A stretch of 31,263 nucleotides of DNA from VRUE01 sp035548675 (GTDB taxonomy: Bacteria > Actinomycetota > Thermoleophilia > Solirubrobacterales > 70-9). The stretch lies in the NCBI GenBank assembly GCA_035548675.1, contig DASZSJ010000033.1, positions 1-31,263 of the forward strand, given 5' to 3'. The position numbers and the translations under genes were made by a program. Positions 1 through 7,290 of this stretch are shown piece after piece. The notes beneath the pieces were generated by a model. That model had not been told where the DNA came from, made no database searches, and saw only the letters and a program-made list of their open reading frames with translations. How positions within the stretch are numbered: position 1 is the stretch's first letter; the number at the start of each line of letters is the position of its first letter.

Positions 1-350
1 GAGATCAGATTGACCTCGAGCTGATGGCGCAGGTCATCGAGCGCGACCGTCTCCAGCGGCGCCATCACCGCGATGCCGGCGTTGTTGACGAGGCCGTCGA
101 GACCCGCCGCGCCGACCGCGGCGGCGATGCGCTCAGACGCGGCGGCGAGCTGCTCGGCATCGGTCACGTCGAGGATGAGCGGCACGAGGTGCTCCGAGGC
201 GGCCCGCTTCAGACCCTCCCCGTCCTCCTCCCGCCGGACGCTGGCGAACACGCGCCAACCCGCGGCGTCCATGCGCAGGGCGCTGGCGCGACCGATCCCG
301 GTCGAGGCTCCGGTCACCAAAACCGACTTCACGGCGGGCCAGGCTAACAT
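1..350 (-). CDS. SDR-family oxidoreductase, N-terminal part (runs off window)
   Basis: Partial gene: about 116 N-terminal residues are present and the catalytic half lies beyond base 1. The leftward translation has the Rossmann dinucleotide motif TGASTGIG near residue 15, an acidic turn LDVTD, and the NNAG motif near residue 85, which is diagnostic of classical short-chain dehydrogenases. The substrate cannot be inferred because the YxxxK region is missing. ATG at 350 is used as the start; a GTG at 333 is a plausible alternative, since Rossmann proteins often begin close to the first beta strand, and neither has a good Shine-Dalgarno. The gene diverges from the epimerase gene at 358 with only 7 bp between start codons. 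Family is secure, function open. Confidence 0.85.
   Translation of the reverse strand, partial: MLAWPAVKSVLVTGASTGIGRASALRMDAAGWRVFASVRREEDGEGLKRAASEHLVPLILDVTDAEQLAAASERIAAAVGAAGLDGLVNNAGIAVMAPLETVALDDLRHQLEVNLI
344..349 (+). promoter_or_regulatory. Probable -10 box of a leaderless transcript for the epimerase gene
   Basis: TAACAT fits the actinobacterial TANNNT -10 consensus and ends 8 nt before the ATG at 358, the spacing expected when transcription starts at the initiator codon. No Shine-Dalgarno precedes the ATG, and no convincing -35 is seen. The box overlaps the first codons of the divergent SDR gene. Confidence 0.4.
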
Positions 351-357
351 CGGCCCG

Positions 358-1356
358 ATGGCAACGGCGGCCTTCGTCACCGGCGGATCGGGCTTCATCG
401 GCGGCAGGCTGGTCGAGCGACTGGTCTCCGAAGGGGTCCAGGTGCGGGCACTGGCGCGCTCCGACGCCGCCGCCGCGCGGGTGGCCGAGCTGGGAGCGGA
501 GCCGGTGCGGGGCGAGCTCGGCGACCGGGCCTCGCTTGCGGCGGGAGCCGCGGGCTGCGAGCTCGCCTTCCACCTCGCCGCCCACCTCGGCGAGTGGGGT
601 GATTGGGCGGACTTCGAGCGCGGCAACGTCGAGGGCACGCGGAACGCCCTTGCCGCCTGCGCGGAGGCCGGCGTTGGCCGCTTCGTCCACTGCGGCACCG
701 AGGCGGCGCTGATGGCCGGCGAGCCGCTGGTCCACGTCGACGAGACGGCGCCGCTACGGCCCGATTCGCGTGCGCCCTACCCGGCGACGAAGGCGAAAGC
801 CGAGCAGGCGGTGCGAGCGGCCTCGCGCGCGGGCTTCGAGACGGTCGTCCTGCGGCCGCGCTTCGTCTGGGGCGCGGGCGACACGACCCTGCTGCCGGAG
901 ATGGTCGCCATGGTCGAAGCGGGACGCTTCGCCTGGGTCGGCGGCGGCGCCAACGTCACCGCGACCACCCACGTCGACAACGTCGTCGAGGGTCTCATCC
1001 TCGCCGCGCGGAAGGGACGCGCGGGCGAGGCCTACTTCGTCACCGACGGCGAGCCGGTCGTCTTCCGCGAGTTCGTCACCGCCCTGCTCCGCAGCCAGGA
1101 CGTCGAGCCACCGGATCGCAGCCTCCCGACCTGGACCGCGGCCCCGCTGGCCCGGGTCTGCGAGGCCGCCTGGAAGCTCCTTCCACTACCCGGCGAACCG
1201 CCGATGACCAGCTTCCGCGCCTGGCTGCTCACCCAGGAGTGCACGATCGACATCTCCAAGGCACAGGCCGAGCTGGGCTACGCGCCGGTCGTCGGGCGCG
1301 ATCAGGGCCTCGCGCAGCTGGCGGCAGCGCACGAGTCTGCCGCCCGGACCGCATAA
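358..1356 (+). CDS. NAD(P)-dependent epimerase/dehydratase, extended SDR
   Basis: A 332-residue cytoplasmic extended short-chain dehydrogenase. The N-terminus carries the nucleotide-binding motif TGGSGFIGG (residues 8-16). The catalytic YxxxK appears as YPATK near residue 141, preceded by a Thr in CGTEAAL near the usual Ser/Thr position. Length is right for the 3-beta-HSD/NAD-dependent epimerase group, whose members act on sugars, sterols or ketones; the sequence does not say which. ATG 358 was chosen because the Rossmann strand begins five residues later and a TANNNT box lies just upstream. The reading frame is open further upstream, but that part is antisense to the divergent SDR. It converges with the MerR gene, with 19 bp between stop codons. 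Confidence 0.85.
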   Translation: MATAAFVTGGSGFIGGRLVERLVSEGVQVRALARSDAAAARVAELGAEPVRGELGDRASLAAGAAGCELAFHLAAHLGEWGDWADFERGNVEGTRNALAACAEAGVGRFVHCGTEAALMAGEPLVHVDETAPLRPDSRAPYPATKAKAEQAVRAASRAGFETVVLRPRFVWGAGDTTLLPEMVAMVEAGRFAWVGGGANVTATTHVDNVVEGLILAARKGRAGEAYFVTDGEPVVFREFVTALLRSQDVEPPDRSLPTWTAAPLARVCEAAWKLLPLPGEPPMTSFRAWLLTQECTIDISKAQAELGYAPVVGRDQGLAQLAAAHESAARTA

Positions 1357-1382
1357 CGCGGGCTGAGCAGACTCTCTATGCG
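1350..1382. terminator. Weak inverted repeat between convergent genes
   Basis: CGCATA (1350-1355) and TATGCG (1377-1382) are complementary and separated by 21 nt. They span the stop codons of the convergent epimerase and MerR genes. There is no U-tract, so a terminator role is only suggested by position. Confidence 0.2.
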
Positions 1383-2125
1383 CGGCTGGCCCGGTGGCGC
1401 TCGAGCTCGGCGACCATCAGCTTGGTGTGCAGAGCGGCGATCAGATCCTGCAGGGGCTGGGCGCCCGCTTCGAGCATCTCGACCACGCGCTCGGGCGATA
1501 CCTCGCCGGCGAGGCGGTCCATGACCATGCCGACCTCCTCGCTGACCAGTGCTTCAAGCGCTTTCTTGTAGCGCAGGGTGTCGTAGACGGTGAAACCGAT
1601 CTGCTCGTCGTAGCCGCCGGCGCGAAAGCGGGAGATCGCCTCGATGATCTTCACGTCGGAGGGCGAGTAGCCGCGGCTGTTGGGGCTGAGCACCCCGATC
1701 TCGGCGAGGCGGTCGAGCACCTCGCGGGGGATGCCGTAGCGCTCGCGCACCTCGGCGGCGCTGGTCCGGGTGCGCTCGCCGGCGAGGGCGCGGTCGAGGA
1801 TGCGATCCTCCAGCTCGACCAGGGCGCGGGCGCGCTCGGGGTCCTCGTCGAGCACCGACTTGATCGCCCGCAGCGGCATGAAGCGCTCCTCCTGCAGCTG
1901 CTTGATCAACTTGATCCGGTCGACGAACTCGGGCGGGTAGTAGGCCATGTTGCGGCTCGTCTTCACCGGCTCCGGCAAGAGGCCCTCGCGCAGGTAGTGC
2001 TTGATCGTCGGCACCGGCACCCCCGAGGCCTCGGCCAGCTCCCCACTCCGCAGCAGCCCCCCATTGGGTCGACGGGCCGAAAGCGTGTCGATATGTCCAG
2101 CTTTCGGCCCGTCGGCGGCGGTCAT
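1376..2125 (-). CDS. MerR-type transcriptional regulator with two HTH-like segments
   Basis: A 249-residue DNA-binding regulator. Residues about 24-70 form a MerR winged helix: LLRSGELAEASGVPVPTIKH is the helix-turn-helix, then YLREGLLPEP and a wing ending in YYPPEFVDRI. A second similar segment follows at about 130-175 (IPREVLDRLAEIGVLSP, then YSPSDVKIIEAISRF), so the protein looks like a tandem MerR-like design rather than the usual single HTH plus coiled coil. No metal-binding cysteine cluster is visible. It is the last gene of the leftward acyl-CoA operon and its ATG overlaps the racemase stop (ATGA), so it probably regulates that operon. Odd feature: codons 4-19 contain a perfect 15-bp inverted repeat (see 2070-2114). 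Family confident, ligand unknown. Confidence 0.85.
   Translation of the reverse strand: MTAADGPKAGHIDTLSARRPNGGLLRSGELAEASGVPVPTIKHYLREGLLPEPVKTSRNMAYYPPEFVDRIKLIKQLQEERFMPLRAIKSVLDEDPERARALVELEDRILDRALAGERTRTSAAEVRERYGIPREVLDRLAEIGVLSPNSRGYSPSDVKIIEAISRFRAGGYDEQIGFTVYDTLRYKKALEALVSEEVGMVMDRLAGEVSPERVVEMLEAGAQPLQDLIAALHTKLMVAELERHRASRA
2070..2114. repeat. Perfect 15-bp inverted repeat at the 5' end of the MerR gene
   Basis: CGACGGGCCGAAAGC (2070-2084) and GCTTTCGGCCCGTCG (2100-2114) are exact reverse complements with a 15-nt spacer centred on ATAT. The repeat lies within codons 4-19 of the MerR gene and begins 11 nt after its start codon. It could be an operator, an mRNA hairpin limiting MerR translation, or a dispersed palindromic repeat absorbed into the gene. 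Confidence 0.75.
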
Positions 2126-3357
2126 GCGCGGAAGGTGGTTGCGGCGTCGGTGCCAGGACCGGCGGCGGCGCCGGAGTCGAGCATGGCGGCGACCTCCTCG
2201 TCGGAGTAGCCGGCCTCGCGCAGCACCTCCTCGGTGTGCTCGCCGAAGGCGGGCGCCGGGCGGGTGGGGTCGGCGGGAGTGCGGCTCAGCTTCAGCGGGT
2301 GCGCGAGCTGGCGGACCGTGCCGAGGCCCGGCTGCTCCATCTCAACCACCATCTCGCGGGCGCGAACGAGGTCGGACTCGAGCACCTGGTCGAGGTCGAG
2401 CACTGGCTCGATGCAGCAGTCGTGCTCGTCGTTGAAGGCCTTCCATTCCTCGCGCGTGCGCGAGCGGAAGACCGCGGCGACCTGGCGCCAGGCGTCCGAT
2501 CCCGGCGGCTCGAATTGGAACTCGATCAGGTCGGGGCGCTCCACCCCGTTGCAGAAGGCGGCCCAGAACTTCGGCTCCAGCGCCCCGCAGGTGACCCAGC
2601 CGTCGCCGGCCTCGTAGGGGAGGTAACAGAGCAGGCCGCCGGCGAGCTGCTGCTCGCCGCGGCGCGGCACCTCACCGTCGCAGAAGTAACGGCCGGCGAC
2701 CATCGCCAGCCAGGAGAGGGCGCCGTCGGCCATCGAGACGTCGACCAGCTGCCCTTCGCCGGAGCGGTTGCGCTCGTGCAGCGCAGCGAGCACGCCGAAG
2801 GCCGCCATCAGGGCGCCGCCGCCGAGGTCGGCGATCTGGCCGCCGGACTGCACCGGCGGGCCGTCCTTGGCCCCGGTCAGCCCGAGCAGGCCAACCAGGC
2901 CGAGGTAGTTCATGTCGTGGCCGGCGCGCTGGGTGTAGGGGCCGTCCTGGCCGTAGCCGGTGATCGCGCAGAAGACGACGCCGGGGTTGGCCTCGCGCAT
3001 GCGCTCGTAGCCGACGCCGAGCCGGTCGAGGACGCCGGGGCGGAAGCCGTCGAGGACGACGTCGAAGCCTTCGACCAGGCGCAGCAGCACCTCCCGCCCT
3101 TTCTCGCTCTTGAGGTCGAGGCGCACCGAGCGCTTGCCGCGGTTGAGAGAGAGGTAGAGCGCCGAGCGCGTGCCCAGCGCCTGCTGCTCCTCGCTGCCGT
3201 AGTAGGGCGGCGCCCAGCGGATGTAGTCGCCCATGCCGGTGTCCTCGACCTTCAGCACCTCGGCGCCGAGGTCGGCCAGCAATAGCGAGCAGAAGCCCCC
3301 GGGCAGGAGCCGGGTCAGGTCGAGGACCTTGACGTCGCGCAGCGGCAGCTCGCTCAT
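2122..3357 (-). CDS. Alpha-methylacyl-CoA racemase-like enzyme (CaiB/BaiF family III)
   Basis: A 411-residue member of the CaiB/BaiF family. Known Mycobacterium tuberculosis Mcr uses His126, Asp156 and Glu241. Here the matching residues appear as AGHDMNY (His147), IADLGGG (Asp177) and GALEPKFW (Glu261), with nearly identical spacing. This favours racemisation of (2R)/(2S)-methylacyl-CoA over formyl-CoA-type transfer, although the adjacent Asp148 used by transferases is also present. The start at 3357 has GGAGG six bases upstream; an in-frame ATG at 3369 lies within that Shine-Dalgarno. It follows the OsmC gene by 25 bp and overlaps the MerR gene by 4 bp. Racemases of this kind let enantioselective acyl-CoA dehydrogenases use both epimers, which fits the two dehydrogenases nearby. 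Confidence 0.85.
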   Translation of the reverse strand: MSELPLRDVKVLDLTRLLPGGFCSLLLADLGAEVLKVEDTGMGDYIRWAPPYYGSEEQQALGTRSALYLSLNRGKRSVRLDLKSEKGREVLLRLVEGFDVVLDGFRPGVLDRLGVGYERMREANPGVVFCAITGYGQDGPYTQRAGHDMNYLGLVGLLGLTGAKDGPPVQSGGQIADLGGGALMAAFGVLAALHERNRSGEGQLVDVSMADGALSWLAMVAGRYFCDGEVPRRGEQQLAGGLLCYLPYEAGDGWVTCGALEPKFWAAFCNGVERPDLIEFQFEPPGSDAWRQVAAVFRSRTREEWKAFNDEHDCCIEPVLDLDQVLESDLVRAREMVVEMEQPGLGTVRQLAHPLKLSRTPADPTRPAPAFGEHTEEVLREAGYSDEEVAAMLDSGAAAGPGTDAATTFRA

Positions 3358-3382
3358 CGCAGCCTCCATGTGAGGGACCGGC

Positions 3383-3802
3383 TCACGAGGGCTCCACCGC
3401 GACCGGGAAGTCGACCGAGTTGGCGACGAAGCAGAGCTCGTGGGCGCGATGGTGGAGCGCCTCGATCGCCTCGGGCTCGGGCGGCTCGCCGGCCCAGCGC
3501 ACCCGCGGCCGCAGGGTCGCCGCGGTGAAACGCTTGCCGTCCAGCACCGCGTCGGCGTCGTCCTCATAGGAAGCGACCTCGAATCCTTTTTTGCGCGCCA
3601 GCGCCAGGAACCAGAGCATGTGACAGCTGGCGAGGGCACCGACCAGCAGCGCCTCGGGGTTCGACTTGGTCTCATCGCCGCCGAACTCGAGCGCCGAGGA
3701 GCTGGCCAGCGTCTGAGCGCCGAGCAGGACCTCGTGGGCGCGCACGTCCTCGCCCGCGCCGCCGCTCCAGGAGACGCCGGCGCGGTGGATCGTGGCGCTC
3801 AC
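3383..3802 (-). CDS. OsmC/Ohr-family protein
   Basis: A 139-residue protein with both redox cysteines of the OsmC/Ohr family: Cys60 in ALASCHMLW and Cys124 in HELCFVANSVDFP. The family reduces organic hydroperoxides through a Cys-Cys pair. Length matches stand-alone OsmC proteins. GTG 3802 is chosen because GGAGG lies seven bases upstream, inside the end of the BKACE gene, whose stop begins 2 bp away; the longer upstream frame is antisense or out-of-frame sequence. Tight packing between BKACE and racemase suggests co-transcription. Its role in an acyl-CoA operon may be protection against fatty acyl hydroperoxides, which is an inference. Confidence 0.85.
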   Translation of the reverse strand: MSATIHRAGVSWSGGAGEDVRAHEVLLGAQTLASSSALEFGGDETKSNPEALLVGALASCHMLWFLALARKKGFEVASYEDDADAVLDGKRFTAATLRPRVRWAGEPPEPEAIEALHHRAHELCFVANSVDFPVAVEPS

Positions 3803-3804
3803 GC

Positions 3805-4692
3805 TCAGGCCTCCGCGCGCCGCGGTACTCCCAATAGCTCGCGCGCCTCGGCGACCGTCGCGGCGCGGCGGCCGACGTCCTCGGCCATCTGGCGGGCCTT
3901 GGCGATCAGATCGCCGTTGGAGCGACACATCTCGCCGTTCGGCAGGTAGAGGTTGTCCTCGACCCCGGCGCGGACGTTGCCGCCGAGGACCAGGGAGGCG
4001 GCAAGCAGTTTCCACTGGTCGCGGGAGATGCCGATCACCTGCCACTGGTTCGACCCCTCGGGACCCCCCGGAATCTGATCCGACATCAGGTTGACGTTGC
4101 GCGGCGTCGGCCGAATGCCGCCCGTCACCCCCATCACCAGCGAGATCTGCAGCGGCGGCTCGAGCAGGCCCATATCGATCAGCGGGTCGAGGTTGGCGAC
4201 GTGGCCGGAGTCGAAGCACTCGTGCTCGGGCTTGATCCCGAGCTCCTTCATCGCCGTGAGGAACTCGATGATCGTGTCGAAGCTGTTCTCGAAGACGGCC
4301 TTGAAGACGAAGTCCTGGCGCCGGGAGCTGTACTTGGCGTAGTTCATCGAGCTCATGTTGAGCGCGGCGACGTCGGGCTTCAGCTCGCGCAGATACTCGA
4401 GCCGCTTCTCGATTGGAATGGCGATCGCGCCGGTCGAGTAGTTGATGATCACGTCGCCGACCTCAGCCAGGATCGCCTCGGTGATCGTCCTGAAGTCCTC
4501 GACCTCGTAGGAGGGCGTGCCGTCCGGTTTGCGGGCGTGGATGTGGATCTGCGAAGCGCCCTCGTCGACCGCGCGCCGCGCCTCCGCCGCGTACTCCTCC
4601 GGCGTGTAGGGGATCGCCGGACACTGGTCGCGGTTGGCGATCACGCCGCTGATCGAGCAGCTGATCACCACCGGGTCGTCGAACGAGCTCAC
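3805..4692 (-). CDS. Beta-keto acid cleavage enzyme (BKACE, DUF849)
   Basis: A 295-residue TIM-barrel enzyme of the BKACE family, which condenses a beta-keto acid with acetyl-CoA to give acetoacetate and a shortened acyl-CoA. Visible hallmarks are the zinc ligands His50 and His52 in QIHIHAR, Glu245 in RAGVEDN with Arg241 and Asp246 nearby, and the strand VIINYSTG near residue 85. These match the Kce residues as I know them. Substrate specificity cannot be read by eye. The start is GTG 4692 with GGGAGG six bases upstream. It follows the carboxyltransferase after a 58-bp gap holding a palindrome and precedes OsmC by 2 bp. In context it may cleave a beta-keto acid made by neighbouring racemase, dehydrogenase and hydratase steps. 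Confidence 0.9.
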   Translation of the reverse strand: MSSFDDPVVISCSISGVIANRDQCPAIPYTPEEYAAEARRAVDEGASQIHIHARKPDGTPSYEVEDFRTITEAILAEVGDVIINYSTGAIAIPIEKRLEYLRELKPDVAALNMSSMNYAKYSSRRQDFVFKAVFENSFDTIIEFLTAMKELGIKPEHECFDSGHVANLDPLIDMGLLEPPLQISLVMGVTGGIRPTPRNVNLMSDQIPGGPEGSNQWQVIGISRDQWKLLAASLVLGGNVRAGVEDNLYLPNGEMCRSNGDLIAKARQMAEDVGRRAATVAEARELLGVPRRAEA

Positions 4693-4707
4693 TGCCCACC
4701 TCCCTTT

Positions 4708-4742
4708 GGCGAGTTATCCGTGTATATGACGGAAAAGTCGCC
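4708..4742. promoter_or_regulatory. 35-bp imperfect palindrome between carboxyltransferase and BKACE genes
   Basis: The outer arms GGCGA/TCGCC and inner arms TCCG/CGGA pair around a TATA-rich centre. It fills most of the only sizeable gap inside the leftward operon. It may be an operator or internal promoter (the centre contains TATACA on the minus strand), or an RNA-processing hairpin tuning carboxyltransferase versus BKACE levels. Its GGCGACTT arm resembles the palindrome at the window's right end. Confidence 0.4.
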
Positions 4743-4750
4743 AATGCCCG

Positions 4751-6346
4751 TCATACCGGCATCACCCCGTGGCGCTTGCGCGGCTTCTCGACGTGCTTGT
4801 CGGCGGCCATCCTCAGCGCCTTGGCGATCGTCGCGCGGGTCTCGCGCGGGTCGATGATGTCGTCGATCACGGCGTTGCCGGCGGCGATGTAGGGATCGAT
4901 CTGCTCGCGCACCGCGTTCAGCATCGACTCGCGCGTCGCCTCCGGGTCCTCGGATGCCTCGATCACCGAACGGCCGATGATTTCCACCGCCCCCTCGGCG
5001 CCCATCACCGAGATCTCGGCCCCCGGCCAGGCGACGATCAAGTCGGGCTCGTACGCCTTGCCGCACATCACGTAGTAGCCGGCGCCGTAGGCCTTGCGCA
5101 CGATCACCGTCACCTTCGGCACCGTGGCGCGGCTGACTGCGTAGAGCATCTTCGCCCCGTGGCGGATGATCCCGGCGTGCTCGACCTTCGAGCCGACCAT
5201 GAAGCCGGGCACGTCTTGGAGGAAGACGAGCGGGATGTTGAAGGCGTCGCAGAGGTTGATGAAGCGCGCCGCCTTGTCGGCCGAGTCGTTGTCGAGGATG
5301 CCGGCCAGCTGCTTGGGCTGGTTGGCGACGATCCCGACTGGCCGACCGCCGAAACGGGCAAAGCAGGTGATCAGCGTCTTGGCGAACTTCGGCTTGAGGT
5401 CGAAGTACTCGCCGTCGTCGACGATCTCGCGGATCACGTCGTACATGTCGTAGTGCTGGCGCGAGGAGTCGGGAACGATCTCCATCAACTTCTCGGAGGC
5501 GCGCTCGATCGGGTCTGAGACCTCGCGCACGGGCGGCTTCTCTTCCCAGTTGGAGGGGAAGAAGGAGAGGTAGGCCTTGATCGCGGCAATGCACTCCTCG
5601 TCGTCCTTCACCTCGAGGTCTCCCACGCCCGACTTGCGGCAATGCACCTTGGCACCGCCGAGGTCCTCCATCGAGATGTCCTCGCCGGTGACCGCCTTTG
5701 TCAGGTGCGGGCCGGCGAGCGCCATCGCGCCCTGGCCGGAGACCATCGGCACGAAGTCGGCGAGCGCCGGGATGTAGGCGGTGCCGGCGGCGCAGGGGCC
5801 CATCATCGCCGCGACCATCGGGATCACGCCCGACATCTCGACCTCCTCGCGGAAGAGGTGGCCGGAGCCGGCGAAGAGCGAGCCCGCCGCCTCCTGGATG
5901 CGGGCGCCGGCGGAGTCGAGCAGCCAGATGAAGGGCATGCGCTTGGAGAGCGCCATCTCACGCAGGCGGGTGACCTTGAGCTCGCCGGTCATGCCCATCG
6001 AGCCGGCCATCACGGTGAAGTCGTAGGCGGCGATGCAGCAGGGGCGGCCGTCGACGTCGCCCCAGCCGGTGATCACGCCGTCGGCCGGCGCTTCCTTGCC
6101 GTCCATCGCCCGCTGGGCGAAGTGGGGGCGGCCGTGGATGCCCATCTCGACGAAGGTGCCCTCGTCGACGAGCAGGTCGAGGCGCTCGCGCGCGGTCAGC
6201 TTGCCGCGCTCGTGCTGCTTGGCGATCTTCTCCTCGCCGCCGCCGAGCTTCGCCTTCTGGCGGCGCTCGTGCAGCTGCTCGGTCAGCTCGCCGAGCGGCG
6301 CGGCGCCGGGGAGCAAATGCTTGGTCTCCTGCTCAGTGCTGCCCAC
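4751..6346 (-). CDS. Acyl-CoA carboxylase, carboxyltransferase (beta) subunit
   Basis: A 531-residue carboxyltransferase of the PccB/AccD type, which moves CO2 from carboxybiotin to an acyl-CoA. Two crotonase-like halves are visible. The N-terminal half contains GKLTARERLDLLVDEGTF and GTAYIPALADF; the C-terminal half contains DVPGFMVG and RKAYGAGYYVM, each with the Gly-rich oxyanion loop. The end (KPRKRHGVMP) is typical of PccB. GTG 6346 is preferred because GGAAGG lies seven bases upstream and the codon shares a base with the hydratase stop (TAGTG); GTG 6361 would add five residues but lacks a Shine-Dalgarno. No biotin carboxylase or biotin carrier gene is in the window, so the alpha subunit must come from elsewhere. 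Confidence 0.92.
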   Translation of the reverse strand: MGSTEQETKHLLPGAAPLGELTEQLHERRQKAKLGGGEEKIAKQHERGKLTARERLDLLVDEGTFVEMGIHGRPHFAQRAMDGKEAPADGVITGWGDVDGRPCCIAAYDFTVMAGSMGMTGELKVTRLREMALSKRMPFIWLLDSAGARIQEAAGSLFAGSGHLFREEVEMSGVIPMVAAMMGPCAAGTAYIPALADFVPMVSGQGAMALAGPHLTKAVTGEDISMEDLGGAKVHCRKSGVGDLEVKDDEECIAAIKAYLSFFPSNWEEKPPVREVSDPIERASEKLMEIVPDSSRQHYDMYDVIREIVDDGEYFDLKPKFAKTLITCFARFGGRPVGIVANQPKQLAGILDNDSADKAARFINLCDAFNIPLVFLQDVPGFMVGSKVEHAGIIRHGAKMLYAVSRATVPKVTVIVRKAYGAGYYVMCGKAYEPDLIVAWPGAEISVMGAEGAVEIIGRSVIEASEDPEATRESMLNAVREQIDPYIAAGNAVIDDIIDPRETRATIAKALRMAADKHVEKPRKRHGVMPV

Positions 6347-7131
6347 TACCGTCCCTTCCACTGCGGGTCGCGTTTCTCGAAGAATGCGGTGACGCCCTCG
6401 ACGATGTCCTCGGTCGAGAAGGTGAGCGAGAGCTGCGAGCGCAGGTACTCGAGCGCGTCGTCAACCGCCATGTCCTGCTGGCGGTACATCGCGTCGTGGC
6501 CGAGCCGCATCAGCACCGGGCTCTTTGAGGCGAGCTTGGTCGCCCAATCGGCGACGGCGGCCTCGAACTCGCCGGCCGGGACTACCTTGTTGGCGAGCCC
6601 GTACTCGACCGCCTGCTCGGCGCTCAGCCGCTCGCCCAGCAGCATCATCTCGTTGACCTTCTTGCGCGGGACGTTGCGGTAGATGATCGTCATGATCATG
6701 TAGGGGAAGGCGCCGACGTTGATCTCCGGTGTGCCGAAGGTGGCGCCCTCTCTGGCGATCAGCAGGTCGCAGGAGAGGGCAAGGCCCATTCCGCCCGCGA
6801 GCACGTGGCCGTTGGCGGCGCAAAGGCTCGGCTTGCCCAGGCGCGGCATCAGCCGGAAATATTCAAGGAAAAGATCGGTTGCAAAATGTTTGGCTACGAG
6901 CGGAACATCGGCTGCAAACCCACCGAGATCTGCTCCCGCGCAAAAGACCTTGTCCCCCGCGCCGGTGAGGACAACTGAACGAACCTCCTCGGAGTCGCGC
7001 GCGGTCTTCATCGCGTCGAGGAGCTCGGCGAGCATCTGACCGGAGAGCATGTTGCGCTTCTCCGGGTTGTTCAACGTCACCGTGGCGACGCCCTCTGCCA
7101 CCTCGTAGGCAACCAGCTCGTATTCAGCCAT
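6346..7131 (-). CDS. Enoyl-CoA hydratase/isomerase family protein
   Basis: A 261-residue crotonase-fold enzyme that probably hydrates a 2-enoyl-CoA. Oxyanion-hole segments are CAGADL (about 64-69) and GHVLAGGMGLAL (108-119). The glutamate corresponding to rat Glu164 is Glu136 in TPEINVGAFP, but the position of Glu144 is glycine in GGMGLAL. It may therefore act as an isomerase or have altered hydratase chemistry. ATG 7131 is selected because the family sequence starts here; an upstream GTG-type extension to 7176 is not conserved-looking. First gene of the leftward operon. A patch near 6855-6895 (residues about 80-92) is much more AT-rich than its surroundings. Confidence 0.9.
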   Translation of the reverse strand: MAEYELVAYEVAEGVATVTLNNPEKRNMLSGQMLAELLDAMKTARDSEEVRSVVLTGAGDKVFCAGADLGGFAADVPLVAKHFATDLFLEYFRLMPRLGKPSLCAANGHVLAGGMGLALSCDLLIAREGATFGTPEINVGAFPYMIMTIIYRNVPRKKVNEMMLLGERLSAEQAVEYGLANKVVPAGEFEAAVADWATKLASKSPVLMRLGHDAMYRQQDMAVDDALEYLRSQLSLTFSTEDIVEGVTAFFEKRDPQWKGR

Positions 7132-7228
7132 CAGCCTGTGCGCTCCACTCTCTCGTCGCTCATCGAGCGGGACCATAGCCGACTCCGTCGAAAGTAGGAA
7201 GTGCTACTGTCCACCCGCCCCGACACCT

Positions 7229-7261
7229 GTCTGACCTGAAGGTCCGGTGGGGATGTCAGAC
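7229..7261. promoter_or_regulatory. Nested inverted repeats in the hydratase/dehydrogenase divergent region
   Basis: GTCTGAC (7229-7235) and GTCAGAC (7255-7261) pair across 19 nt. Inside the left part, GACCT-GA-AGGTC (7233-7244) forms a second small palindrome. They lie in the 159-bp region between the divergent hydratase and acyl-CoA dehydrogenase genes, 30-62 bp before the dehydrogenase ATG. They are candidate operators, perhaps for the MerR protein, or a leader hairpin. TACTGT at 7205-7210 is a possible -10 for the rightward gene. Confidence 0.4.
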
Positions 7262-7290
7262 CCCCTAGAACCCGAGCGAGGAGAGAGACC

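Noticed and set aside
2236..3285. Long forward ORFs rich in Ala, Gly, Leu and Val (also at 5642, 8617, 9663, 27017)
   Set aside because: They mirror real leftward genes in GC-rich DNA and have no recognisable motifs.
3383..4219. 278-residue leftward ORF covering OsmC
   Set aside because: Only the last 139 residues are OsmC; the rest is a shadow of the BKACE gene.
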